NCBI GenBank assembly: GCA_016714745.1
Contig: JADKCG010000020.1
Location: forward strand, 1-64,000
DNA length: 64,000 bases
Origin: Elusimicrobiota bacterium
Lineage (GTDB): Bacteria; Elusimicrobiota; Elusimicrobia; FEN-1173
Direction of reading: 5' to 3'
Position 1 is the first letter of the stretch; each line of letters opens with the position of its first letter. Shown piece after piece: positions 46,619-56,264 of the stretch. The position numbers and the translations under genes were made by a program. Below the pieces are notes generated by a model that was not told the origin of the DNA, did no database searches, and was given only the letters and a program-made list of their open reading frames with translations.

Positions 46619-47859
46619 ACCTCACTCCCGCTGTGATCTTGGTGGCGCTGTCGGTGGCGTTTGGGCTGATCCCGCTGTTTTTGACTGCGCGGTTTCGCAA
46701 ACAGGTGAAGGTGTTGGGCAATATCCTGTATCCCCGGCCCCGAGGACGGGTGGCGGTGATCTTGCCGTGCAAGGGCATTGATCCGGGATTTCGCGACAAC
46801 CTGCGGGCGTTCTTTGATCAGGATTACCCGTCCCTCGAACTGGTGTTTTCCGTGGCCACGGCGGACGATCCCGCCTGTCCGGAAATAGATGCCGCAATTG
46901 AGGAGAATGCCGGGCGGGTGAAAGCGTATCGCATTGTGGCGGGGATTGAAAATGTGCGGGCGCAAAAGATCACGAATTTGTTGCGGGCGGTGGAATTTGT
47001 GGGGAAATCTGCGGACATTTTGGTGTTTGCGGACTCGGACTTGCGGCCGGACTCGGGATTTGTGCGACGGCTGGTGGCCCCGCTGGTTTACTCCCAGGTG
47101 GGCGCGACCACGGGATACCAGTGGTATGCGCCTCCCACCCCCACCCTCGGCTCGATGCTTCGAAGCGTGTGGAACGCCGGGGCGTTGACCTTTATTGCGG
47201 ATAGCCGCCGGAATTTCTGTTCCGGCGCGGCCACTGCTCTGCGCCGCGGCGTCTTCGAACGCGCCCATATAGCTCAAGCGTGGGACCGCACCCTGTCGGA
47301 CGATCTGACGTTAACGCTGGAAGTGCGCGCGCTGGGGATGGAAACGATGTTCGTCCCCAGTTGTGTGTGTGTGACCCACGAATCGTCGACCTTGGCCCAA
47401 ACAGTGGAATACACGAACCGCCAATCGGTGATTTCTCGGGTGTACATGCCTTCCCTGTGGTGGAGTGCGGCGATTGGCCACTCTATAGGGTGTTTCTTTA
47501 TGCTGGTGGGTCTGACAAATCTGTTGATGTGGTGTGTTCATGGTGGCGCCGCATCTCTCTTGGGTTCTGCGTGCCTGTTGATGGTTCCGCTCCAATGGGT
47601 GAACGCCCTGTGGTTGCTGGGCGCGGTGCGGGAGATGTTGCCTCAACTGTCCGATCCCCTTGCGAGGCTGAAGTGGCACTACATGTTCGCCGCGTCCTTG
47701 GCCCCGTTCCTCAGCTTGACCAACACCATCAATTCCTTGTTCACCAACCGGATCACCTGGCGGGGGATACAATACGAGATGCGTTCCCCCTGGGAAACGG
47801 TGATTCTGCCCAGTGTTCAACCGACAGCAAAAGAAGCCCCGATTCTTTTAAAGAAATAG
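46615..47859 (+). CDS. Membrane glycosyltransferase, GT21/GT2 type (module D)
   Basis: 414 residues, very close in DNA and protein to the gene at 9055: ILPCKGIDPGFRDNL, FADSDLRPDSGF, LSDDLTLTLEV and NRQSVISR, with C-terminal membrane helices and an ITWRGIQYEMRSPWE tail. Most differences fall in the third membrane segment. The start ATG overlaps the methyltransferase stop. The last 165 bases of the gene are repeated in tandem directly after it. Confidence 0.88.
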   Translation: MNLTPAVILVALSVAFGLIPLFLTARFRKQVKVLGNILYPRPRGRVAVILPCKGIDPGFRDNLRAFFDQDYPSLELVFSVATADDPACPEIDAAIEENAGRVKAYRIVAGIENVRAQKITNLLRAVEFVGKSADILVFADSDLRPDSGFVRRLVAPLVYSQVGATTGYQWYAPPTPTLGSMLRSVWNAGALTFIADSRRNFCSGAATALRRGVFERAHIAQAWDRTLSDDLTLTLEVRALGMETMFVPSCVCVTHESSTLAQTVEYTNRQSVISRVYMPSLWWSAAIGHSIGCFFMLVGLTNLLMWCVHGGAASLLGSACLLMVPLQWVNALWLLGAVREMLPQLSDPLARLKWHYMFAASLAPFLSLTNTINSLFTNRITWRGIQYEMRSPWETVILPSVQPTAKEAPILLKK

Positions 47860-48062
47860 GAGACCGCCTATGAAACCCGTCCTTGGCCCCGTTCCTCAGC
47901 TTGACCAACACCATCAATTCCTTGTTCACCAACCGGATCACCTGGCGGGGGATACAATACGAGATGCGTTCCCCCTGGGAAACGGTGATTCTGCCCAGTG
48001 TTCAACCGACAGCAAAAGAAGCCCCGATTCTTTTAAAGAAATAGGAGACCGCCTATGAAACC
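47693..48062. repeat. 185-bp tandem duplication across the GT21 3' end
   Basis: The segment 47693-47877 (from GTCCTTGGCCCC to CTATGAAACC) is repeated almost perfectly at 47878-48062. It covers the last 55 codons of the GT21 gene, its stop, the AGGAGA ribosome-binding site and the start of the next gene. The second copy creates a spurious 62-codon frame from 47870 that is not a real protein. Confidence 0.85.
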
Positions 48063-48168
48063 TGAAATAGTAATGCGGGGAACTTTAAAAGCGGTTAAAG
48101 GCACCAACGCCCGCACGTCCATTGCGGATGAGAAATTGAGAAATTGGGGGACGTTGGTAGATAAGTAG
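48055..48168 (+). pseudogene. 37-codon frame keeping only the start of the methyltransferase gene
   Basis: It begins with the same ribosome-binding site and MKPEI as the methyltransferase at 10329, then diverges (VMRGTLKAVKGTNARTSIA) and stops. It marks the point where module D synteny with module A is broken. Translation is possible, but the product has no recognisable domain. Confidence 0.5.
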
Positions 48169-48275
48169 TTTAATTGCCAAGAGCGAGGAAATGCAGTGAC
48201 GTAGGGGAACGCCACGGCTCGCGCGATTGGACGCTCCCGGGCTTTTGCGCCATGTGATGGCCCGGGGGATTGAGC

Positions 48276-48450
48276 GGTGCGTTATCTTGCCCGGGACAAG
48301 GCGGTGCTCATTCGTCTGGGAGTGGCCCGTATGGGCCTGCCGGTTCGAGAAATGGCCGAGCTGACAAGAATGTCAGGCCCCTCCGCCAGCGTTGCGCGCT
48401 GGCGCGGGAGGGAATTGGTCTCGGAAAATCCGAATAAACTATTTAACTAG
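48276..48450 (+). pseudogene. Possible C-terminal remnant of a REP-associated (RAYT-like) transposase
   Basis: After a stop, the frame reads AVRYLARDKAVLIRLGVAR then MGLPVREMAELTRMSGPS and ASVARWRGRELV before TAG at 48448. A Y-L-A-R-D-K-A then GLPVREMAELT-type helix-turn-helix resembles the C-terminal DNA-binding domain of some RAYT transposases. No Y1 transposase domain is present upstream. If right, it links this break point to the REP-like palindromes in the window. Tentative. Confidence 0.35.
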
Positions 48451-48517
48451 GAACGTCCCTAGTCGTCTCTGGCTGGGTTGTTGCATGGAAGTGTGGGACG
48501 GGGATAAGGGGGGATCG

Positions 48518-51193
48518 GTGAAATCAAATTCCAGCGGGCTAACCTTGGTTGAAGTGATGATTGCTGGGGTCATTCTATCGGTCATTGGTCTTTTGGCGGC
48601 CAAAATCATGCTTGGGCAAGCCAATCTGCTCTTGATCACCAAGGCCCGGGGCGTTGCTGAATCCGCCGGGGGAGACAGGCTCCGGAAACTGAAAGCGATG
48701 CCTTACCAAGTTCTCATCCCGTCGGATGCTCCTGTGGCGATACCGGGGGTGACAAATGGATTTCATGACCCGATCACTTATCCGCCGGAAGTTGTTGGCG
48801 GCCAGCACAATCTGACTGTTTACGCCTTGGTGGAACGGGTTCGACAGGAGAAGGGAGAATATGTTCCCGTTGCGCCGGCCGTCCCGGACACTCGCGTCAA
48901 GCGGATCACCATCACCAGCGTTTGGAACGAAAAAGGTGTCCTTAAACACGCAAAAATGTCGTCCATTTCCAATCTGCTGGACCTCTCCGCCAACGTGGCG
49001 TTTTTTGGGACTGTTCGGGACACATTCATGCAACCCATTCCTGGTGCCATCGTGGAACTGGTGGAGGACTCTTCCCGTTATGGTTCCGCTAATTTCGTGG
49101 GCGATTACCGGTTTTTTGTGTTCCCAGGGACGTATACCCTCCGTGCCACCGGGCGGGGCTACTTTGAGGAGCTTATTACAGGCCAAAGCGTGACAGCGTT
49201 GGGGGCACAACAAAGACAGGTGGACTTTGTTTTGAGTCCACGGAGTTTCGGCGAGATTCAAGGGGCTGTCTGGGTAAATGACCATCCTGTCATCAGCCGC
49301 GTGGCTGGAGCCATTCCGGACGCCGGTTTCGATCAGGAGTTTGTTGAGCTTTTTAACCCCAGTACGTTCACTTGGAACGCGGCGTCGTTGGTCCTCGCTT
49401 TTGGCCGCCAACAATGCAATGGAGTCAACGGTCCCTGGTGCGACGTGGAGGCTTCCACAATATCCATTCAATTTGTGAACACCGATATTCCTCCCAGAAG
49501 TTTCTTTCTTTTCGCCAATGTGGGAACGGTTCATGTGGGGGCGGGTGCGAAAGCCGCGGACGCGGTTTGGCGTGCGGATCCAAATAACCTTGACGCCTTT
49601 GGCGCTCTCCACCGGAAGAACAATGCCGCATTTACAGCCGTCAACCTTAACGTCATTCCCGTTTGGGAGGATGATAACGAAATCGGTCCCGCCGCGGGAG
49701 AAAGGAGCGGGGAAGGGGCCGGAGGGCTACGTCTTCTTCTGGGGAATGTGGTGTTGGACGAGGTGGGGTGGTCCGGCGGCAAACATAATGCGGTCGGGAA
49801 GCCCCCGGTGGTTTTTCGTGGTTCCCCTTCAGCGGAACTATTAAACAAAGGCTTGGTTAAAAACAGTGCCCTGGCGCGGATTGCCGGCACGCTGGGGTAT
49901 GACGACACCTTGGCTCCTTGTTATGATTCGGGGATCAATCAAGCGGATTGGCAAAATATCAACGGCAGCGATAGGCGCCCACGCAATAGCGGAGACCAGC
50001 TTCCCGTTGGTTCGGTGCGGGCCGGCCGGCCCGCTGTGGGAGTTCCGGTGATGGTGGACGACGGGCTCTCCATCTCCACGGTGTCATGGGCAAACTTTTC
50101 AGGGATTCGGCGCATCGCCTCTTTTGGTCTACTCGATGTGGCAACGGGGTCGTGGCGGGCCCGGGCGGTTCAAGGGGACCGCGAGGGGGGCGCCGCCGCC
50201 TCGGTTGTCGCCAATGGTGTGACGGTCCTGGATCTGCATCTGGACTCCCCCGCGACAGCCGGCGTTGTTTCGGGCCGGGTGACGGACAGTTTGACAGGAG
50301 TGGCCCTGGGTGGGATCACCGTTTTGCCGAGGGACGGCATTTCTTCGCCGGCCGTGACGGACGGCGCGGGCTATTATTTGTTTGTCACCCCGTCCGTAAA
50401 TCAAGTGAATATCACCGTAAATCCCACCCCTGGCGACGGTCTTCGTGGGGAGGGAGAGGTTCTTGTCCTCGTCCCTTCCCCGAGCGTTTTTTTGGCCGGG
50501 GTGGACGTCCGGTTGTCTCCCATGGTCCGCCTGAAGGGGCGATTGGAAAAGACGACAAGCATCGGTCCACCCCTTAAAACATACGGAGTTCCCAATGTCC
50601 CCATTCTCTTGACGAACGTTTCAAATAAACGCGTAAATCCTCAAGAGGTGTGGACGGACTCAAGCGGAAATTTTGAAGCGTTTGTGGCCACGGGCGTGTG
50701 GAATATTCTTGCGCATTGGTATGACACCCGCAGTTTGAAAAAGCAATCCAATGCGCATAATTTCGTTAAGGGAAAAACCGTCACGGTGGACGGATTAGCT
50801 CCCATCGTGGACGCCGGCGGTATTCAGGCGCCCGGGTTCGGATTCCTTACCTATACGGTGACCGGAACAGTTCGAAGGAATGGGAATCCCGTTGTGACGG
50901 GGGTTACTCTCGTGGCGGGGGAGGAGAATTGGAATATCGGGGCTATGGGGACGCCGCAAGCCCCGCCGGACTTGCCGACGGATTTCTTTTCCGTAGACCC
51001 CATGACGAGGCAGATGACCATGAGCGATGCAAACGGGCGATACAGGTTTCAAATTTCATGCGGCCCGGGCAAACATATTATTCACGCTTATCTGTTCCAG
51101 TCGGATGTCAATCCGCCTTTTCTTTATGCCGCCTCCGCGCCGGTGAGCGACGACACTCCAGGAACCTTCCATGTGGACATCGACATTCCGTAA
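48518..51193 (+). CDS. Large prepilin-like protein with lamin-tail and carboxypeptidase-regulatory-like domains
   Basis: 891 residues. The GTG start at 48518 (AAGGGGGG upstream) yields a short leader VKSNSSG before the prepilin peptidase site G/LTLVEVMIAGV and a hydrophobic pilin helix. Residues about 170-250 look like a carboxypeptidase-regulatory-like beta-sandwich (FFGTVRDTFMQPIPGAIVE). Around 270-440 there is a lamin-tail-like region (DQEFVELFNPSTFTWNAAS, then LLLGNVVLDEVGWSG). Two further regulatory-like sandwiches follow (GVVSGRVTDSLTGVALGGI and VTGTVRRNGNPVVTGV). It is far larger than pilins and probably is displayed by a type II secretion/type IV pilus-like machine. First of three genes. 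Confidence 0.8.
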   Translation: MKSNSSGLTLVEVMIAGVILSVIGLLAAKIMLGQANLLLITKARGVAESAGGDRLRKLKAMPYQVLIPSDAPVAIPGVTNGFHDPITYPPEVVGGQHNLTVYALVERVRQEKGEYVPVAPAVPDTRVKRITITSVWNEKGVLKHAKMSSISNLLDLSANVAFFGTVRDTFMQPIPGAIVELVEDSSRYGSANFVGDYRFFVFPGTYTLRATGRGYFEELITGQSVTALGAQQRQVDFVLSPRSFGEIQGAVWVNDHPVISRVAGAIPDAGFDQEFVELFNPSTFTWNAASLVLAFGRQQCNGVNGPWCDVEASTISIQFVNTDIPPRSFFLFANVGTVHVGAGAKAADAVWRADPNNLDAFGALHRKNNAAFTAVNLNVIPVWEDDNEIGPAAGERSGEGAGGLRLLLGNVVLDEVGWSGGKHNAVGKPPVVFRGSPSAELLNKGLVKNSALARIAGTLGYDDTLAPCYDSGINQADWQNINGSDRRPRNSGDQLPVGSVRAGRPAVGVPVMVDDGLSISTVSWANFSGIRRIASFGLLDVATGSWRARAVQGDREGGAAASVVANGVTVLDLHLDSPATAGVVSGRVTDSLTGVALGGITVLPRDGISSPAVTDGAGYYLFVTPSVNQVNITVNPTPGDGLRGEGEVLVLVPSPSVFLAGVDVRLSPMVRLKGRLEKTTSIGPPLKTYGVPNVPILLTNVSNKRVNPQEVWTDSSGNFEAFVATGVWNILAHWYDTRSLKKQSNAHNFVKGKTVTVDGLAPIVDAGGIQAPGFGFLTYTVTGTVRRNGNPVVTGVTLVAGEENWNIGAMGTPQAPPDLPTDFFSVDPMTRQMTMSDANGRYRFQISCGPGKHIIHAYLFQSDVNPPFLYAASAPVSDDTPGTFHVDIDIP

Positions 51194-52685
51194 TAAAGGT
51201 GAGCAAAGGGGGGAGTCCGGATCTATTTTCGTGCTCACGCTTTGTTTGCTATTGGTGTTCACTCTCCTTGTGCCGCTCCTGCTCCGTTTGACGCGTGAGG
51301 AATCCTTGGGCGCGGTTAAAGATGTTCGCGTTTCTCAAGCGCGGCATGCGGCCAACATGGGGCTGGTTCAGGCGGAATCGGTCTTGGCGGAATCTCGATT
51401 GACCTGGCAAAACGCGTTGGCAGGGACTTTTCCAGCGGGGTTCGATGGAAATACGGTTTATCAGGACAGTGTCAATGGCTCTTACAAGATTTGGATGTCT
51501 TCCGGACCCGGTCAGGACATCGTCACGGTGCGGGTGACGGGTCGTGATAAATCCCAGGCCGAGACCCGGTCCCTCCGGGCGTTATTTCGCGCCGCCCGCC
51601 TTTCCGCTCCCGTCACGGTGACCGGTACTTTCCCCGAATGGCCGATCGTTCATTGGGGTCCGATCGTCGGAAATGACCTCAGTTTTGCTACTCTGGCCCC
51701 AAACCCCGGCTTTCCGCGGAAACTGTCGAGAACAAATTGTGCCCGAAATGTTGTTCCCCCAGGTGACGTTGATTTTGACAATAATTTAGCGGCGCCGCCG
51801 AACACGGACAACACCGAATGGTGGAGCTGGTCAAGTTCGGCTCCCGTAAACCCCGTCCCCGATTTCGATTTTTACAGGGAAACGGCCATGGCCAGCGTCA
51901 TTTCGAACACCCCCGACGCCACAACAAGGGGTGTTATGGTTTCGACAACGGGATTTGGCGCCATTCAAAAGATTTCGAATACGGTGGCTGTGGCCTCCCC
52001 GGCAGGCAGTGGGTATTTCCCCCGATCAATGAATATGAGCCCGCCCAACGGATTCCAGATCGGGGCCTGTAATCCCACGCGGTATTCGAATTCTTGTCCG
52101 GGCAATCCAGGGGCGCCTCCCTTTGCTGTTAATGACCCCAACGCTGTCTTGTTTTTTGAAAATGATTCACTCTCTTCGCTGGGTACGGGCATCGCCGGAT
52201 GGGAAGCGAGCGTGTCCCTCAATGCCATTCAACTGAACATTCAAGCTCTTATTGTTCGCTGGGCGGGGGCAAGTTCGAGTAACGCCGGGGGCTTTCACTT
52301 GGTTAATTTTGGGGCCGCCTCTCTCCCCGTTATCGCCCCCATTCCGCCGGAAGCGAATCGGGAATACCAAAGCGCGGTAGGAATGAATGTTTGGAACAGT
52401 GTTGACCCTATAAATGGAAGAAGCATGAACCAGGCGTTTGTTGCCGGCATTCCTTGGTCGTTTAAAGCGCACATGAGCGGTTATTTGTTTTGTGACACCA
52501 ACCAAAACATGTCCGGATTAATGCCGATTACCGTTTATGGCGCTGTTCACTGCGCCCGCCCAAGTCTGACCTCCCCGAAGCTCCCATTTGTTAATGTATA
52601 TTACAATCCGGCAACCGCCCAAAATGTCCGGTTAAACAGTCCGCCGGAGCGGGTGTCCGTGCAAGAGGGGGCCGGCGCGTGGTGA
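51171..52685 (+). CDS. PilX-like pilus-assembly/minor pilin protein
   Basis: 504 residues. The N-terminus GESGSIFVLTLCLLLVFTL and then REESLGAVKDVRVSQARHA resembles PilX_N proteins: a Glu-containing helix, membrane span, and a row of Arg/Ala residues. The rest is a large beta-rich periplasmic part, no motif recognised. The start overlaps the previous gene by 23 nt and its end overlaps the next start, as in PilV-PilX-PilW type operons. It probably forms the tip complex with the two neighbours. Confidence 0.7.
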   Translation: MWTSTFRNKGEQRGESGSIFVLTLCLLLVFTLLVPLLLRLTREESLGAVKDVRVSQARHAANMGLVQAESVLAESRLTWQNALAGTFPAGFDGNTVYQDSVNGSYKIWMSSGPGQDIVTVRVTGRDKSQAETRSLRALFRAARLSAPVTVTGTFPEWPIVHWGPIVGNDLSFATLAPNPGFPRKLSRTNCARNVVPPGDVDFDNNLAAPPNTDNTEWWSWSSSAPVNPVPDFDFYRETAMASVISNTPDATTRGVMVSTTGFGAIQKISNTVAVASPAGSGYFPRSMNMSPPNGFQIGACNPTRYSNSCPGNPGAPPFAVNDPNAVLFFENDSLSSLGTGIAGWEASVSLNAIQLNIQALIVRWAGASSSNAGGFHLVNFGAASLPVIAPIPPEANREYQSAVGMNVWNSVDPINGRSMNQAFVAGIPWSFKAHMSGYLFCDTNQNMSGLMPITVYGAVHCARPSLTSPKLPFVNVYYNPATAQNVRLNSPPERVSVQEGAGAW

Positions 52686-53176
52686 TCCGCGCCCGTCGTG
52701 GGTTCACGCTGGTGGAGTTGCTGGTCGTTTCGGCCGTGGTGGGCTCTTTGCTCGTGGCGAGCGTTGGCGCGTTTCGAACGATGTGGCTGGGGTTTCGGCT
52801 CAACCTGACTCGTTTGGAACTTTCACGGGACGGGCGGACGGCCATGCGGGCCATGGGGGATTTCGTGCGTAACGGGCGTGCGACGTCCATCCGTATCACC
52901 ACCCCTGCCGGCCAGCCGCTTTATTCCAGTATCGAATTTACCAACGGAAGTGGACAGGCTGTTGCTTTTTTTCAACGGGACCGGCGTCTCGTGATGTCTG
53001 TCAATGGAAATACGCGCGACCTGACTTCAGACCTTCACCACGTGTGTTTTGTTTTTCCCGATTTGCTCGATTTAACCCACGTTTCCATCAACCTCACGCT
53101 GGAAAGGCAGATCGTTCCCGGCTGGACCAAGGCCGTTGCCCTCAAGCAGGAGAGAATCGAAATCCTCGAGTACTGA
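52679..53176 (+). CDS. Prepilin-type protein (PulJ/PilW-like minor pilin)
   Basis: 165 residues. A short basic leader then RRGFTLVELLVVSAVVGSL, the class III signal with Glu5 of the mature pilin. The C-terminal 110 residues are a small beta domain (YSSIEFTNGSGQAVAFFQR). GTG 52679 or GTG 52682 is the start; both overlap the upstream stop. The following 246 bases to the next gene show no feature beyond a possible TAGAAT -10 near 53385. Confidence 0.8.
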   Translation: MVIRARRGFTLVELLVVSAVVGSLLVASVGAFRTMWLGFRLNLTRLELSRDGRTAMRAMGDFVRNGRATSIRITTPAGQPLYSSIEFTNGSGQAVAFFQRDRRLVMSVNGNTRDLTSDLHHVCFVFPDLLDLTHVSINLTLERQIVPGWTKAVALKQERIEILEY

Positions 53177-53422
53177 CAACCCAACGCTGTCGGCCACTGC
53201 GTTTTTCGGTTTCTCCGAATGTCTCTTCGCGCCGGGAAGACACAAAGCAATTGATGTCTGTTCAGCGGTCGGGCTTTTCACTGTGAACGGCAAAAGGGGG
53301 AAAAATGACACCGTGAAGAGCTCATGGCAACAAAGGAGAGAAAGACTTTTTCTCGGCGGCCATCTTGGTTCGCTAAATTGTAGAATACAGGCAATCCTTT
53401 TTCCTGACGAGGTCAATGCGCC

Positions 53423-56185
53423 ATGAGCCAGATTAAACCGTTGAACAGCGAAAGCCTTCCTTCCTCTTTCCCCGGGGGAGATCCCGCCCATGACGTGTTT
53501 CGGGGGGACAAGGGGTCGTTGGATGTCTTCTTCCAACCGAAGTCCGTGGCGGTGGTGGGGGCGACGGAACATGCGGGGACCGTTGGACGCACACTGCTTT
53601 GGAATTTGATTTCGTCTTCTTTTGGCGGGACGGTCTACCCTGTCAACCCGAAACGTCCCAGCGTGCTTGGGATTAAAGCGTATCCACGCATCTCTGATAT
53701 TCCGGAGGCCGTGGATTTGGCTGTGATCGCCACTCCGGCGGCTTCGGTGCCGGACATTATCTCGGAGTGTGTGTCCTTGGGGGTTCCGGGGGCTATTATT
53801 ATTTCGGCGGGATTTAAAGAGAACGGGGCGGAAGGCGCCGCGCTGGAAAAGCGCGTGAGGGAACTGGCCCAGGGGAAAATGCGGATTTTGGGGCCCAACT
53901 GTCTCGGCTTTATGTGCCCGCCGTCGGGGTTCAATGCGACCTTTGCCAAGGGGATCGCGGCCAAGGGGAATGTGGGTTTTTTAAGCCAGTCGGGCGCTTT
54001 ATGCACGGCGGTGTTGGATTGGAGTTTTAAGGAAAAAATTGGGTTCTCCGCGTTCGTCTCGCTCGGGTCCATGTTGGACATCGGTTGGGGCGACCTGATC
54101 GATTATTTGGGCAACGATCCCAAAACCGAAAGCATCGTGATCTACATGGAATCCGTGGGCGACGCCCGATCGTTTATGTCGGCGGCCCGGGAAGTGTCCC
54201 TTTCGAAGCCCATCATCGTCATTAAGGCCGGGCGCACCGAAGCCGCCGCCAAAGCCGCGGTCAGCCACACGGGGTCTCTCGTGGGGAGGGACGACGTTTT
54301 GGATGCGGCGTTTGAACGGTGCGGCGTGATACGAGTGGACGCTATTTCCGATCTTTTTCAAATGGCCGACGTTTTGGCCAAACAGCCTCGTCCCAAAGGG
54401 CCCCGTCTCACCATTGTCACCAACGCGGGCGGACCGGGTGTGTTGGCGGCGGACGCGTTGATTGAAAATGGGGGCAGTTGGCGGACCTTAGCGCCGAGAC
54501 CATGAAAGAGTTGAACGGATTTCTTCCAGGCCCCTGGAGCCACGGCAACCCTGTGGATGTTTTGGGGGATGCGGACGCGGCACGCTATGGCCATGCTTTT
54601 GAGGCCGCGGCTAAAGATCCCAACTCCGATGGGATCCTTATGATCTTGACGCCCCAAGACATGACCGACGCCACGGGGTCGGCCCAACAACTGGCGCTCA
54701 AGGCTTCCACAATGGGAGGGAAGCCTATTCTCACCAGTTGGATGGGGGGTGAAACAGTGGAGGCCGGACGAACCATCTTGCATGAGGCCAAAGTTCCTGT
54801 CTTTAATTATCCCGATACCGCGGCGAAAATCTTTTGCACGATGTATTCCTACAACGCTAATCTGCAATCCCTCTACGAAACGCCGCGACTTTCCATCGGG
54901 GTCCACGAGGAAGGCGTTGATTTGAAAAGCGCCGAGGCGCTCGTGCAAAACGCCCGGGCCACCGGCCGGACGGTGTTGACGGAAGAAGAGTCCAAACGGT
55001 TGCTGGCTCTTTATGGCATCCCCACCGTCGAGACACGCCTCGCGGCCACGGCGGAGGACGCGGCCCGTGAGGCCGAGTCCCTGGGGTTCCCCATCGTCCT
55101 CAAACTTCATTCCAAAACCATCACGCACAAATCCGATGTGGGAGGGGTAATCCTCAACTTAGCGGACGCCGCGTCGGTGCGCCGGGCGTTTGAATCGATT
55201 CGCACCAATGTGCAGGAACTTAAGGGGTCGGGCCATTTTGAGGGTGTCACGGTCCAACACATGATTCGCTGGGAAGGCCACGAGGTGATCCTGGGCGCGA
55301 GCCCTGATCCTCAATTCGGCCCCATGCTCCTCTTCGGCACGGGGGGAAACTGGTGGAAATTTATCAAGACAAAGCCTTGGGGCTTCCGCCCCTGACGAGC
55401 ACCTTGGCCCGTCGCATGATGGCGAAAACGAAAATTTGGAAAGCGCTCCAGGGCGTGCGGGGGCAAAAGATTTCGGACTTAGCGGCGTTGGAGAAGGTGA
55501 TGATCCGGTTCAGTTGGTTGGTGCTTGAGCAAGCGGCGGTCAAAGAAGTGGACATCAATCCGCTTTTGGTTTCCCCCGAGGGCGTGATCGCTATGGATGC
55601 CCGGGTGGCTCTTTATACGGCGGCGGAGGAAAAAACAAAAGCCCGTTTCGCCATTCGGCCCTATCCGATCAATTACGAAAAAATGGTCAAGGCCAAAGAC
55701 GGGACCGACCTTCGGTTTCGGCCGGTCCGACCGGAAGACGAACCGCTGTTCGTCGATTTTCATGCGAAGGTCTCGGAAAAAAGCGTCATCAGCCGGTACG
55801 GATCTTTCGAATACACCGATCGGGTGGCTCACGATCGCCTTCGACGGGTGTGTTTTGTGGATTACGACCGTCAGACTGTTTTTGTCGCTGAACAGCGCGC
55901 GTCCAAGGATCATCCGGCGTGCCTCTGGGCGGTGGGCCGGTTGTCCCGACGGCCTGGGACAAAAAAGCCCAATGGACCATGTTGGTGGCCGACCCCTACC
56001 AAAAACGGGGCGTCGGGACGGAATTTCTCAAAAATATGATCGCGGTTGCCCGGGCGGAAGGCGTAACAACAATTTGGGCGGAGATCCGCCAGGAGAACAA
56101 GGAAATGCTTCACGTCTCCGAACGGCTCGGGTTCCGGCAGACCACCTGCACGGACGGCACGGTGCGCGTGCACCTGGAATTATGA
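53423..56185 (+). CDS. ADP-forming acyl-CoA/acetate-CoA ligase fused to GNAT acetyltransferase, three frameshifts
   Basis: About 920 residues when repaired. Order: CoA-binding domain (SVAVVGATEHAGTVGRTL), succinyl-CoA-ligase-like alpha part (GFLSQSGAL, phospho-His in AAVSHTGSLVG), ATP-grasp beta part (FPIVLKLHSKTITHKSDVG, VDINPLLVS), then GNAT (VADPYQKRGVGTEFL). Frames change near 54475, 55350 and 55915-55960; each piece continues the same protein. It makes ATP from acyl-CoA or activates acetate; the GNAT part may acetylate proteins, as in Pat-type enzymes. Three breaks make it either a pseudogene or a clear case of contig indels. Confidence 0.85.
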
Positions 56186-56191
56186 TGAGGT

Positions 56192-56260
56192 GGGAGCGCG
56201 GGAGCCTTGCCCACAGAAAATTCACTATCCAAAAAGAGCGGGCTGGACGCCCGCGCTCCC
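56192..56260. repeat. Inverted repeat abutting the alcohol dehydrogenase start
   Basis: Arms GGGAGCGCGGG (56192-56202) and CCCGCGCTCCC (56250-56260) enclose 47 bases that include GGGCTGGACGCCCG. It fills the whole space between the GNAT-fusion stop and the GTG start at 56265. It resembles dispersed intergenic REP-type elements. Confidence 0.7.
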
Positions 56261-56264
56261 AACC

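Noticed and set aside
47870..48058. 62-codon frame with start codon and good ribosome-binding site after the GT21 gene
   Set aside because: It is the tandem duplicate of GT21 3' DNA read in another frame; there is no independent evidence of a protein.
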